This document shows, one piece after another, positions 24,415-32,906 of a stretch of 36,366 nt of DNA (the first letter of the stretch is position 1; every line of letters begins with the position of its first letter). Both the position numbers and the translations under genes were made by a program. Where the stretch lies: assembly GCA_001672075.1 (NCBI GenBank), contig LJOT01000011.1, positions 1-36,366 on the forward strand, given 5' to 3'. Under the pieces are notes generated by a model. The model searched no databases. It saw only the letters and a list, made by a program, of their open reading frames with translations, and had not been told where the DNA came from. The stretch comes from Anabaena sp. CRKS33 (GTDB lineage Bacteria; Cyanobacteriota; Cyanobacteriia; Cyanobacteriales; Nostocaceae).

Positions 24415-25806
24415 ATGCGTGTTTGCGTAATTGGTACTGGCTATGTTGGTTTAGTTACAGGTGCTTGTTTAGCTCACATTGGCCATGATGTCATCTGTAT
24501 AGATAACAACGAAGAAAAAGTAAAATTGATGAAGTCTGGTCAGTCGCCAATTTTTGAGCCAGGACTCTCGGAAATTATGCAATCTGCCATTAATAGTGGT
24601 AATATTCAGTTCTCTAGTGATCTCGCGGCTGGGGTTGATCATGGAGAAATTCTGTTTATTGCTGTGGGAACTCCTCCTTTACCTAATGGTGAAAGTGATA
24701 CTCGCTATGTGGAGGCTGTGGCTCGTGGTATTGGTGAAAATCTCAATGGTGGTTATAAGGTAATTGTTAATAAATCTACAGTCCCCATCGGTTCTGGTGA
24801 CTGGGTAAGAATGATTGTTTTAGATGGGATTGCGGAACGTCAAAAAACATCCTCAGCATCTGGTGATACATTTAGCGAAGACAAATTATCGGAAATTGCC
24901 CATGATTTTGATGTGGTGAGTAATCCAGAGTTTCTGCGGGAAGGTTCAGCAGTCTATGATACCTTTAATCCTGATCGCATTGTCTTAGGTGGAAATAGTG
25001 AACAAGCCACCGGCATGATGAAAGAATTATACGCTCCAATTGTAGAACGTAAATTTGCGGCTGATCAATCTTTACCTCCTGTTCCTGTTCTGGTGACAGA
25101 TTTAAGTTCCGCAGAAATGATCAAATATGCGGCTAATGCCTTTTTAGCCACTAAGATTAGTTTTATTAACGAGGTAGCTAATATTTGCGATCGCGTGGGT
25201 GCGGATGTTACCCAAGTAGCAAAAGGCATAGGTTTAGATTCCCGGATTGGTAGCAAGTTCTTACAAGCTGGTATTGGTTGGGGTGGTTCATGCTTTCCTA
25301 AAGATGTTTCCGCCCTTATACACACCGCTGGTGATTATGGCTATGAAGCCCAACTGATGAAAGCTGCGGTTAGTGTTAACGAGCGCCAACGCTTAATAGC
25401 TTTAGAAAAACTACAACAAGCTTTAAAAATCCTCAAAGGTAAAACTGTGGGCTTACTCGGTTTAACCTTCAAACCAGATACAGACGATTTACGGGACGCA
25501 CCTGCATTAATACTCATTGAACAACTTAACCGATTGGGAGCTAAAGTTAAGGCTTATGACCCCATAATCTCCCAAACAGGAATGCGTCATGGTCTTTCCG
25601 GTGTATTAGTAGAAACCGATGCAGAAAGACTAGCGGATGGCTGTGATGCTTTGGTACTTGTCACTGAATGGCAACAGTTCAGCACTTTAGACTATGGGAA
25701 AATGGCAAAATTGATGAATCACGCAGTGATGATTGATGGTCGTAATTTCCTTGATCCTCAAACCATAATCCGGGCTGGATTTCAGTATGTAGGTGTGGGA
25801 AGATAA
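24415..25806 (+). CDS. ugd: UDP-glucose 6-dehydrogenase
   Basis: A 463-residue enzyme that oxidises UDP-glucose twice with NAD to UDP-glucuronate. The N-terminal NAD fold is MRVCVIGTGYVGLVTGACL, followed by VGTPPLPNGESDTRYV, NKSTVPIGSGD and NPEFLREGSAVYD. The catalytic cysteine is Cys293 in GWGGSCFPKD; LGLTFKPDTDDLRDAPA and the C-terminal UDP-binding part complete it. I take the ATG at 24415, preceded by AAGGA at about nine bases, rather than a TTG 11 codons upstream. It is the second gene of the uxs-ugd unit, although it acts first in the pathway. A strong hairpin terminator follows. Confidence 0.95.
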   Translation: MRVCVIGTGYVGLVTGACLAHIGHDVICIDNNEEKVKLMKSGQSPIFEPGLSEIMQSAINSGNIQFSSDLAAGVDHGEILFIAVGTPPLPNGESDTRYVEAVARGIGENLNGGYKVIVNKSTVPIGSGDWVRMIVLDGIAERQKTSSASGDTFSEDKLSEIAHDFDVVSNPEFLREGSAVYDTFNPDRIVLGGNSEQATGMMKELYAPIVERKFAADQSLPPVPVLVTDLSSAEMIKYAANAFLATKISFINEVANICDRVGADVTQVAKGIGLDSRIGSKFLQAGIGWGGSCFPKDVSALIHTAGDYGYEAQLMKAAVSVNERQRLIALEKLQQALKILKGKTVGLLGLTFKPDTDDLRDAPALILIEQLNRLGAKVKAYDPIISQTGMRHGLSGVLVETDAERLADGCDALVLVTEWQQFSTLDYGKMAKLMNHAVMIDGRNFLDPQTIIRAGFQYVGVGR

Positions 25807-25850
25807 AAAAGGCAGCTAGTAGGGGTAATTTTCTCCTTTAAAAATTAAAT

Positions 25851-25887
25851 CGCCGCCCAGTGGAATCTGGACGGCGTTGATTTTTTT
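25851..25887 (+). terminator. Intrinsic terminator after ugd, possibly bidirectional
   Basis: A 10-bp stem with one mismatch (CGCCGCCCAG with CTGGACGGCG) and a TGGAAT loop is followed by TTGATTTTTTT. On the minus side it is followed by A/T-rich sequence, so it may also end the convergent DUF2993 transcript. Confidence 0.85.
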
Positions 25888-25902
25888 CAATTTTAAGAAT
25901 TG

Positions 25903-26697
25903 TTAAGAACTGCGCGGAATTCGTTCAATTTCTGCATAACCGCTAAAAATCAATCTTTGGCCTTCTGTTTCTAAACGATTTAGTCGCATTTTTACCCCAT
26001 CTAAATCAAAGCGATCTAAATCAACCATATTATCCAAAATTTCTACCAATGCTGCACTTAAAGTCCGGGAAATTTCCCGTTGTGCTTCTGGAACTCCCTC
26101 AAGTTCAATCTTAGGGTCTTTAAAAGAAACCCGTCTTCTTCTTTCAATCCCAATCCCAACCGTCATACTTAGGGGTATGAGTTCGCCGTTGTTTAAGTCG
26201 GCTGTAGCTACTAAATGTAAGCGATTTTCAGGTAATAGCTGAATTTGAACTTGGGTAAAGGAAACCGGTTCACCACCAGATATTTCCATCAGAGTTGGTT
26301 CAGAAAGGTTCAGCAGCCGCTTTTTCACCAGTTCCGACTCAAAAGCACGATTAATGCCTACTTCTGATAAAATCACACAAGCTACAGCTTGGGTGGGTTG
26401 TTTGAGATTGAGTTTACCACTTAAAACCGAGCCGAAGTCAATGGCTACCGCGTCGGTTTCAAAGGACATTTCCTCTACTGCGAAGTCTTTGCGAATTACT
26501 AAGCCCCGACCGTTCATTTTAAAGCTATCAATGCTGCCTTGCAACAGTTTGCTGGAGGGGTAGCAGCGCACAAAGACTTCTACCGACTCGCTTTGGGTAA
26601 ACAGGTGGCGAATCGTTTGGCTGGCGACTGTGTTGAGCATTCGCTCTCCCCAATCGGTGCTTTTGGGATCTGTTAAACCAGTGAGTCCGCCGAACAT
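25903..26697 (-). CDS. DUF2993 (LmeA-like) family protein
   Basis: A 264-residue protein of the DUF2993 family. It shows the family's alternating amphipathic strands (SIDSFKMNGRGLVIRKDFAV, EMSFETDAVAIDFGSVLSG, FTQVQIQLLPENRLHLVATA) and a final GVKMRLNRLETEGQRLIFSG. Mycobacterial LmeA of this family binds phosphoinositides in the cell envelope; cyanobacterial members have no defined role. There is no obvious signal peptide, and the protein starts with a polar MFGGLTGLTDPKST stretch. It is convergent with ugd and divergent from the FAD oxidoreductase across about 290 bases, in which I see no other gene. Confidence 0.85.
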   Translation of the reverse strand: MFGGLTGLTDPKSTDWGERMLNTVASQTIRHLFTQSESVEVFVRCYPSSKLLQGSIDSFKMNGRGLVIRKDFAVEEMSFETDAVAIDFGSVLSGKLNLKQPTQAVACVILSEVGINRAFESELVKKRLLNLSEPTLMEISGGEPVSFTQVQIQLLPENRLHLVATADLNNGELIPLSMTVGIGIERRRRVSFKDPKIELEGVPEAQREISRTLSAALVEILDNMVDLDRFDLDGVKMRLNRLETEGQRLIFSGYAEIERIPRSS

Positions 26698-26988
26698 TAG
26701 GTTTTAGTTTTTAGAAGTTCTTTATATTTTTGTAACAAATTGTGAACAATTATGCAAGCGATCCCCTGATTTAATCTACTAATGAATGAGAACAGGATAA
26801 CTGATGGTTCTTATTTGGTGAATATCTTATTAATTTCACCATATATATTAATCACACAAATACTAATATAATCACTTATATAATGTATACAAAAACTCAT
26901 AAAGTCTACTGAAACGAACTTTCTCAAATTTATTTCCTTCACCTTCAAGTTATATTTTCTGTACATATAGTCAGTTTTCACTGAGGTT

Positions 26989-28128
26989 ATGAAAAAAATT
27001 ATGATCAAAAATATAGTTTTGGTTGGTGGTGGTCATAGTCATGCTATTGTATTAAAACTTTTTGCCATTTATCCACCATTAGGAGTAAACTTAATCTTAA
27101 TTACCCCGGATAAATATACACCATATTCGGGAATGTTACCCGGACATATTGCGGGATTTTACAATTATACTCAATGCCTTATAGATTTGGAAAAGTTATG
27201 TAGATTTGCTCACGCAAAATTGTATCTTGATCAAGTAATTGGGCTAGATTTAAAAAATAATCAACTGCTTTGTAATCAGCAATCTGTGATAGATTTTGAT
27301 CTTCTTTCTATTGATATTGGTAGCACTCCTGGAAAACTGTCTGTATCAGATGCTGTAGAATATGCAATTGCAGCTAAACCAGCGGCACAATTTTTAGAAC
27401 ATTGGCATAAATTACGGGAAAATGTAGTTATAAATTCGCAAAAAACTCTCAATATTGGTATTGTGGGAGGTGGTGCGGGTGGTGTGGAATTAGCTTTATC
27501 AATGCCAGCAGGTTTGAAAAATTTGGGAATAGATGATTTACAGGTACATTTATGGCAAAAAAGTCATGAAATAATGCCAAATTATCATTTATCTGTGCGG
27601 TTAATTATGGAGAAAGTTTTAATTAATAAAAGTGTGAAATTGCATTTGGGAGAAACAGTAAATCAAGTTGCACCAGGGAAGGAAAAGCTAGAGATTAAAT
27701 GTCAATCTGGGTTAGAATTTGAATGTGATCAAGTTTTTTGGGTGACACAAGCATCAGCAGCAGAGTGGGTAAAAGATTCGGGAATTGGTACAGATGAAAA
27801 AGGTTTTATTTTGGTGAACAATAATTTGCAATCTGTTACTCACTCCCATGTTTTTGCAGCGGGTGATATTGCGACCATGATCAATCATCATCTCCCAAAA
27901 GCTGGTGTGTTTGCGGTGCGTCAAGGTAAACCTTTATATGAGAATTTAAAAAGGATGATTTTGGGAAAGTCTCTCAAACCCTATCAACCACAAAAAACTT
28001 ATTTGAGTTTAATTAGTACGGGAGACGGAAAGGCATTAGCTACTAGAGGCAGTTTCACCTTACCCCCTCATCAATTATTATGGTACTGGAAAGACTGGAT
28101 TGATCGCCGTTTTATGAGACAGTTTTGA
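26989..28128 (+). CDS. FAD-dependent NDH-2-like oxidoreductase (SelD-associated type)
   Basis: A 379-residue flavoprotein with two nucleotide-binding folds: the FAD motif VLVGGGHSHA (11-19) and the NAD(P)H motif IGIVGGGAGGVELAL (156-170). The late FAD motif is THSHVFAAGDIATM. The opening GGGHSHAIVLKLFA and the segment TPYSGMLPGHIAGFY mark the group that, in many cyanobacteria, forms the N-terminal half of a fusion with selenide, water dikinase (SelD). Here the protein ends at WKDWIDRRFMRQF, about where the SelD half would begin, and no SelD sequence follows. The electron acceptor is unknown. It could be a natural stand-alone form or a truncated fusion. A miniature element lies 28 bases past the stop. 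Confidence 0.82.
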   Translation: MKKIMIKNIVLVGGGHSHAIVLKLFAIYPPLGVNLILITPDKYTPYSGMLPGHIAGFYNYTQCLIDLEKLCRFAHAKLYLDQVIGLDLKNNQLLCNQQSVIDFDLLSIDIGSTPGKLSVSDAVEYAIAAKPAAQFLEHWHKLRENVVINSQKTLNIGIVGGGAGGVELALSMPAGLKNLGIDDLQVHLWQKSHEIMPNYHLSVRLIMEKVLINKSVKLHLGETVNQVAPGKEKLEIKCQSGLEFECDQVFWVTQASAAEWVKDSGIGTDEKGFILVNNNLQSVTHSHVFAAGDIATMINHHLPKAGVFAVRQGKPLYENLKRMILGKSLKPYQPQKTYLSLISTGDGKALATRGSFTLPPHQLLWYWKDWIDRRFMRQF

Positions 28129-28156
28129 TAGAGGTGATTACCTCATAGTTAATTTA

Positions 28157-28258
28157 CAGCAGTTCCCGGTATTATGAAGTACAAATATTAATGATAAAAC
28201 TCTTGTGGTGCGGGCATCTTGCCCGCATAAGTTGTACCTCACTCAAAGCTACTTGCTG
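28157..28258 (-). mobile_element. Miniature element B, copy 2
   Basis: A 102-bp relative of the insert at 5282-5384, in the opposite orientation. TA flanks it on both sides (28155-28156 and 28259-28260) and both ends start CAGCA. The shared core includes AACTCTTGTGGTGCGGGCAT and CTTGCCCGC, with GTACAA/TTGTAC arms. It fills the gap between the convergent FAD oxidoreductase and LD-carboxypeptidase genes, three bases short of the latter's stop codon. Its strong stem could end both transcripts. Confidence 0.75.
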
Positions 28259-28261
28259 TAT

Positions 28262-29161
28262 CTATGGGAAAAAATGGAGCATCCCTTGTTCAGCGTCTAA
28301 TGTCACCATCATTCCCACAGGTAAAGCAGCATTGGGGCTATCATGACCAAAGGGGAGATCAGAAACTATGGGAATACCCAAATCACCCAAACAATCCCGC
28401 AATACTTCCTCTACAGTAAAACTAGGTACATTGGGTGCGGCTTCACACTTTGTAAACCCTCCCAAGGCAATACCGCGAACTTTGGATAAAATACCACTTA
28501 ATCGCCATTGAGTCAACATTCTATCTATGCGATAGGGTGCTTCTGTTACATCTTCTAAGGCTAAGATTACACCCTCAAGGTCTGGTAAAATCGGTGTTGC
28601 TAAAAGATGGGTTGCTACTGTCAAATTACCAGGAAGCAAGATTCCCGTACTTGTACCACCACCCCACCCTTTACCTTTTAAAGGTGCGAAGGGACGACCT
28701 TCTACTATGTCCAGTAGCCTCTGTATTGACCATTCTGGCTCATTAGCTAGGGTGGTGAGGACGGGACCATGGACACTGACAATATCGGCGTTGTAGAGAC
28801 TCCAAAGCAGGGCTGTGATGTCAGAAAAGCCGATTAACCATTTAGGTGGGATGATATTTTCTGGCCAAGTCCAATCTTCTAAAATCCGGGTACTGCCAAA
28901 ACCACCTCTCGCGCAGAGGATACCCCGACATTCTGGATCTTCCCATGCTGTGGCTAGTTGCTGACGACGGTGGATATCTGTACCAGCGAGATAACCATGT
29001 TTATCATCTATGTTAGCTGGAATTTCAACGCGATAACCACGCGCTTTCCAAATTTCCACACTTTGATGAAAAGCTTCCATTTCTCGTAATGCACCACTGG
29101 GAGCAATCACGCGCAGCAAATCACCTGGTTTGAGATATGGGGGTAAGATAGGGAGTGACAT
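28262..29161 (-). CDS. LD-carboxypeptidase (S66 family)
   Basis: A 299-residue S66 peptidase of the LdcA/MccF type, cytoplasmic, which trims the terminal D-Ala from recycled muropeptide tetrapeptides or, in MccF-like members, cleaves microcin-type amides. The catalytic residues fit: Ser113 in IGFSDITALLW, Glu203 in ALEDVTEAPYRIDRML and His273 in PFGHDSPNAALPVG. ARGGFGSTRIL and VHGPVLTTL are also family marks. It has no signal peptide. With mraY it is a second cell-wall gene in the window, but the two are not linked. LdcA activity is more likely than MccF, because no microcin genes are near. Confidence 0.88.
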   Translation of the reverse strand: MSLPILPPYLKPGDLLRVIAPSGALREMEAFHQSVEIWKARGYRVEIPANIDDKHGYLAGTDIHRRQQLATAWEDPECRGILCARGGFGSTRILEDWTWPENIIPPKWLIGFSDITALLWSLYNADIVSVHGPVLTTLANEPEWSIQRLLDIVEGRPFAPLKGKGWGGGTSTGILLPGNLTVATHLLATPILPDLEGVILALEDVTEAPYRIDRMLTQWRLSGILSKVRGIALGGFTKCEAAPNVPSFTVEEVLRDCLGDLGIPIVSDLPFGHDSPNAALPVGMMVTLDAEQGMLHFFP

Positions 29162-29230
29162 CGGTAGAAAATGTAAGTAATAGTTATATTTTTGTGATAT
29201 TTTTGCTAGTTATCGGTGATTTAGCTCTGT

Positions 29231-30256
29231 TTAGGGGACTTTTTTCGGCGATAATTCCAAAGTTAATGATTCCTCTGTGGTATTTGTTTCCGTGATAGTA
29301 ATTGTCTGATTTTTTACGCCGATATTCTCCCGCTGGTTGATTAAATAAATACTGATTAAAGTGAGAATAACACCTAACCATTGGATAATTGTCAAGACTT
29401 CTGAGAGGAAAATATAACCGAATATTAAGGCAAAAACCGGTGTCAAAAAGGTGAGAGAACTTAAACTGGTCAGATCTCCACTGGAAGCAAAATAGAAAAA
29501 TAAACCATAAGCGATCGCACTACCAAATACAGTAGCATAACTTAATGCTATCCAATCTGATAGTATAAGATTTTGCCATGGTTGAGCTTCTAATACTGAA
29601 GACATTCCCCACAAAGGCAAGCCTCCGATAATCATGTGCCATCCTGTAGCCATGACTGGATCTGCATATCGGCACACAAACCGAATCAACACCGTTCCCA
29701 CAGCCATTGATAAAGCCGCCAGTAACATTAATAACTCACCACTATTAAATAAATCTTGCCAATTATCTGTGGTAATTGTCACTCCTGAATCAAGAAGATG
29801 AAAAATCCATTCTTCTGGTAAACCAATGAGACTAATTCCTGTGATTCCCAAACCTAACCCCAACCACCCCCATAAACCAATATGTTCTTGAAATAACCAG
29901 AGAGACAGTAAAGCTACTGCTAAAGGTTGGGAGTCTATCATTACCGAACCTAAACCAGCATTGGTTTTGACTAAACCCTCTGCTAACAATCCTTGAAATA
30001 AAGTACCATCAACTAAAGCAAATATAATAATCCATAACCATGCTAACCAACTTTTAGGTACAGGTTTACCCATGAATGCAGCCACTATGAGAATTAGTAC
30101 CCCCGCAGGTATTAACCTGACTCCAGCCATAAATAAGGGTGTAGTGTGGGGAATTACACCTTTCATGGCCACCATGGCTGTACCCCAAAGGAAAAAAGGA
30201 GCGATTAATAGTAGATACGTTAGGGGATTTTTAGATCCACTGAGTTGCACTTGCAT
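29231..30256 (-). CDS. DMT/EamA family transporter
   Basis: A 341-residue inner-membrane protein with ten hydrophobic segments arranged as two EamA repeats (first beginning LLIAPFFLWGTAMVAMKGV, second beginning ELLMLLAALSMAVGTVLIR). A loop of about 30 polar residues separates the repeats (about 155-185), and the hydrophilic tail after NQREN is about 40 residues with many Thr/Glu. Such proteins export amino acids or other small metabolites; the substrate cannot be read from sequence. It lies 69 bases upstream of the S66 gene on the same strand and could share its transcript. Confidence 0.87.
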   Translation of the reverse strand: MQVQLSGSKNPLTYLLLIAPFFLWGTAMVAMKGVIPHTTPLFMAGVRLIPAGVLILIVAAFMGKPVPKSWLAWLWIIIFALVDGTLFQGLLAEGLVKTNAGLGSVMIDSQPLAVALLSLWLFQEHIGLWGWLGLGLGITGISLIGLPEEWIFHLLDSGVTITTDNWQDLFNSGELLMLLAALSMAVGTVLIRFVCRYADPVMATGWHMIIGGLPLWGMSSVLEAQPWQNLILSDWIALSYATVFGSAIAYGLFFYFASSGDLTSLSSLTFLTPVFALIFGYIFLSEVLTIIQWLGVILTLISIYLINQRENIGVKNQTITITETNTTEESLTLELSPKKVP

Positions 30257-30390
30257 GGGATGATCGTGGTTTTTAGTAAATAGATGAATATATTACTTTA
30301 GCTTTACTTTACCTGATTTTGGGGTTTTTGAATTGCCTTGATATTTCGCGGCTAGATATTCTTATAGAATGGGATTTTAAGAATCATTAA

Positions 30391-30420
30391 CCGCAGATAA
30401 ACGCAGATAAACGCAGATAG
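30391..30420. repeat. 10-bp repeat, three units, upstream of moaE
   Basis: Three direct units CCGCAGATAA, ACGCAGATAA and ACGCAGATAG lie about 50 bases before the moaE start. The motif is a common dispersed cyanobacterial repeat; a regulatory role is not shown. Confidence 0.7.
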
Positions 30421-30466
30421 GAGTTGATGAGTCTTGTATCAAGTTACTATTAGGAGCATAAGATAA

Positions 30467-30946
30467 ATGATCACAATTAAACCCAGGGTTGAGGATAGTT
30501 TTGGGATTACATTAGCACCATTGTCTGTGGAGGAAATCTATACTAAAGTGGATAATCCTGCCCATGGTGCGGTGGTAATCATGAGTGGTATGGTTCGTAA
30601 TCAAACTGACGGTAAGTCTGTGGTGGCTTTGGAGTATCAAGCTTATGAACCAATGGCTTTACAGGTATTTTATCAAATTGCTGATCATATTCGCCATCAA
30701 TGGTCTGATGTCAGTCGGGTGGCAATATATCATCGCATTGGGAGATTGTCAATTGGGGAAATTAGTGTACTTGTAGCTATAGGTTGTCCCCACCGTGGTC
30801 AGGCTTTTGCGGCTTGTGAATATGCCATTGATACATTAAAACACAACGCACCTATTTGGAAAAAAGAACATTATTACAAAATTGGAGAAGATGGTTCAAG
30901 AGTAGTAGATTCATCTTGGATTTCTATAAATACTTGTCAGCATTAA
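30467..30946 (+). CDS. moaE: Molybdopterin synthase catalytic subunit
   Basis: A 159-residue MoaE, the large subunit of molybdopterin synthase, which receives sulfur from thiocarboxylated MoaD to form the dithiolene. The key lysines are Lys125 and Lys132 in TLKHNAPIWKKE, matching the active-site lysines of the E. coli enzyme; GAVVIMSGMVRNQTDGKSV, LEYQAYEPMA and RIGRLSIGEISVLVAI confirm the family. AGGAG lies about 11 bases before the ATG. moaD is not adjacent. The stop codon is the first triplet of a TAAGTAGG sequence resembling the end of element A. Confidence 0.95.
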   Translation: MITIKPRVEDSFGITLAPLSVEEIYTKVDNPAHGAVVIMSGMVRNQTDGKSVVALEYQAYEPMALQVFYQIADHIRHQWSDVSRVAIYHRIGRLSIGEISVLVAIGCPHRGQAFAACEYAIDTLKHNAPIWKKEHYYKIGEDGSRVVDSSWISINTCQH

Positions 30947-31003
30947 GTAGGAGGGAACAGGGAACTCTTAACAGGGAACAGGGAACAGCACATTGGTAGG
31001 TTC
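30944..31003. repeat. Heptad-rich stretch after moaE, possible decayed element A
   Basis: TAAGTAGG at 30944 is followed by several GGGAACA heptads and by GGGAACTCTTAACAGGGAAC, which is nearly the same as a segment of element A copy 2 (32827-32846). The matching right end of the element is missing. It may be a deletion derivative or only shared repeat material. Confidence 0.45.
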
Positions 31004-31133
31004 TAGGATTTTCATGTTCATTCACTGCTTAATATTTCTTAACATAAATATCTTGACAAAATCGACATCAAGTGAGATATAATGGAAAAACTCACCTAAT
31101 AAAAAGCTCAAAAGCTGACTAAATTAGGATTTC

Positions 31134-31206
31134 GGGGTTATAGCGCAGTTGGTAGCGCACCTCAATGGCATTGAGGGGGTCAGCGGTTCGAATCCGCTTA
31201 GCTCCA
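31134..31206 (+). tRNA. tRNA-Ala (anticodon GGC)
   Basis: A complete 73-base cloverleaf. The acceptor stem GGGGTTA/TAGCTCC has two G-U type pairs and discriminator A. The D stem is GCGC/GCGC, the anticodon stem CCTCA/TGAGG with loop ATGGCAT (anticodon GGC at 31167-31169), the variable loop is five bases, and the T stem AGCGG/CCGCT encloses TTCGAAT. The 3' CCA is not encoded. It lies between moaE and the convergent SagB-like gene. Confidence 0.93.
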
Positions 31207-31237
31207 TCAGATGATAAAACTAAATACTAGATACTGA

Positions 31238-32770
31238 TTACCTTGGTTTTCCAAGTGTAGTAATGTAAATAACTGCTTCATCATCAGGAATACCCAAGAC
31301 ATCGTTAACTTGGTCATCAAAAAAGCCAGCGATACCACTGACACCTAAATTTAAGCGAACTGCGGCTAAATTCAATCTTTGTCCTAAAATACCTGCATCT
31401 GTGTGTAAATAACGGTAAACTCGATCACCATACTGAGCGATCGCATTTTTCAGGTCGGCAGTATGAAATAATACTGCTCCGGCATCTCTACCTAATTCCT
31501 GTCCCAAACAGAGAAAATGTAACTCCCGACGGAAATTTTTAAAGCGAATTTGCCGTAATTCTTGGGCTTTAGGTGCATAATAATAACAACCTGGATCTAA
31601 TCCTTGAACTCCAGAAACCACCACAAAAGTTTCTATTAAATTCAAGTCAAAATAATCAGGGTCAGGATCTAAATTCTGGTCAACATAATTTTGTGGTTGA
31701 TAAGTGAAATCCAGTAAAGCCTTGAGTTGATCAAAACTTAAATTATCGCCAGTATAAGCACGAGTAGAACGTCGTTTATAGATAGTATTTGCTAATTCTG
31801 ATAAATTTTCCCCCCAAAAAATTGGCGCAGTTATAGTAGGAATTTTATCACAGAAAGGAAAATTATATTTATCCTCTAAAGACCTTTCTAATTTTAGAGG
31901 TGGTAACTTTAAATTGTTGCTAGTAGTATCTGTAATTTCTGTCCGTAAATGAAAATATTTTAGTAATTCACCTTCAGGAATAGATGGATAATTAGTTTCA
32001 GTTGTAGAAGGTAAAACAGTGTTGCCTTTAGGTAAATTTTGGCGAATATCTAACAAATCTGCCAAAGCTAAAACAGCCGTCGTACCCTCTTGTTCGTGAT
32101 CAATATAAAGTAGATCATTAACTGCTTTATCCACAAAACCGCCGATTAAATAGGAGCGATAATCTACAAGACTACAAGCTAATTGAATATTACCTAAAAG
32201 ATGCCCAGTATCGAGAAAAATTCGGCGGTAAGCCCTATCTTCATACCGCCAAACAGAACGATAAAAAACCGCAGTAGTAATAATAGCTAATTGGGTGGTT
32301 TCTAGGGAAGAATGCCAAAAACAAGCCTCTTGTAAATTTTGCCAAACATCACTTTCCCAGAAGTGCATTAAAGAATGAGTTCGACATTGATAATTATAAA
32401 GTCCTGGTGGTAACAAAGGTGTACCGCGAGAAACTAAATATACTTCAGCCGGATATAAACCCCCTGCACTGGGAGCAGCACGTAAATATACTGCACTACC
32501 CATAGAAGGCATTTTTGCCGTCAGTCCATAACTGTGAAATAATAGGTGAGAGAGCCTGTGCCACCATTGAGCATCTTGATCATTGGCGAATATTTCTGTA
32601 TTTTCTTGTAGATAGGGTTTTAGGTCAATATCAGCACCGATTTTGTACTCTTTGAAAGGTACTGGTTGTTTAGCCCAGTCTAAATTATAATTTTTAGAAG
32701 CTAGAGTTTGGGGATCATACTTAGTCCGTTCGTGATAATGTTCGGCTATGGATTGGTGTATTTCTGGCAT
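31238..32770 (-). CDS. SagB-like protein with two nitroreductase domains
   Basis: A 510-residue protein built from two FMN-nitroreductase-like domains of the SagB/ThcOx type. The N-terminal one (about 68-242) has RAAPSAGGLYPAEVYLVS, PPGLYNY and RRIFLDTGHLLGNIQLACS. The C-terminal one (about 325-510) has YKRRSTRAYTGDNLSFDQLK, DPGCYYYAP, RYLHTDAGILGQRLNLAA and DDEAVIYITTLGKP. In RiPP pathways SagB-type enzymes oxidise azolines to azoles with FMN, but no precursor peptide, cyclodehydratase or exporter is nearby. The role here is therefore open; a general dehydrogenase is possible. The start codon lies 20 bases from the end of element A copy 2, which forms its leader. Confidence 0.85.
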   Translation of the reverse strand: MPEIHQSIAEHYHERTKYDPQTLASKNYNLDWAKQPVPFKEYKIGADIDLKPYLQENTEIFANDQDAQWWHRLSHLLFHSYGLTAKMPSMGSAVYLRAAPSAGGLYPAEVYLVSRGTPLLPPGLYNYQCRTHSLMHFWESDVWQNLQEACFWHSSLETTQLAIITTAVFYRSVWRYEDRAYRRIFLDTGHLLGNIQLACSLVDYRSYLIGGFVDKAVNDLLYIDHEQEGTTAVLALADLLDIRQNLPKGNTVLPSTTETNYPSIPEGELLKYFHLRTEITDTTSNNLKLPPLKLERSLEDKYNFPFCDKIPTITAPIFWGENLSELANTIYKRRSTRAYTGDNLSFDQLKALLDFTYQPQNYVDQNLDPDPDYFDLNLIETFVVVSGVQGLDPGCYYYAPKAQELRQIRFKNFRRELHFLCLGQELGRDAGAVLFHTADLKNAIAQYGDRVYRYLHTDAGILGQRLNLAAVRLNLGVSGIAGFFDDQVNDVLGIPDDEAVIYITTLGKPR

Positions 32771-32790
32771 AATAAATAATTGTAATTTAA

Positions 32791-32906
32791 TAAGTAGGTT
32801 GACGTTAAAAATTGTCGTTGGGGCAAGGGAACTCTTAACTGGGAACAGGTTTTGGGCAACTTTACTTTTCGTTACTTATGTCGGTTTTTTTCCGTTCACT
32901 TACTTA
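32791..32906 (-). mobile_element. Miniature element A, copy 2
   Basis: A 116-bp element with inverted ends (TAAGTAGGTTGACG at the left, and CGTTCACTTACTTA at the right). Read on the minus strand it matches the copy at 5252-5514 almost throughout, but lacks the inserted element B and the heptad expansion, so it is the simpler form. It occupies the leader of the SagB-like gene, in the same orientation as copy 1 has toward the ABC ATPase gene. Confidence 0.75.

Noticed and set aside
30391..30420. Plasmid replication iterons
   Set aside because: Only three 10-bp units, no replication initiator gene, and the motif is a common dispersed cyanobacterial repeat.
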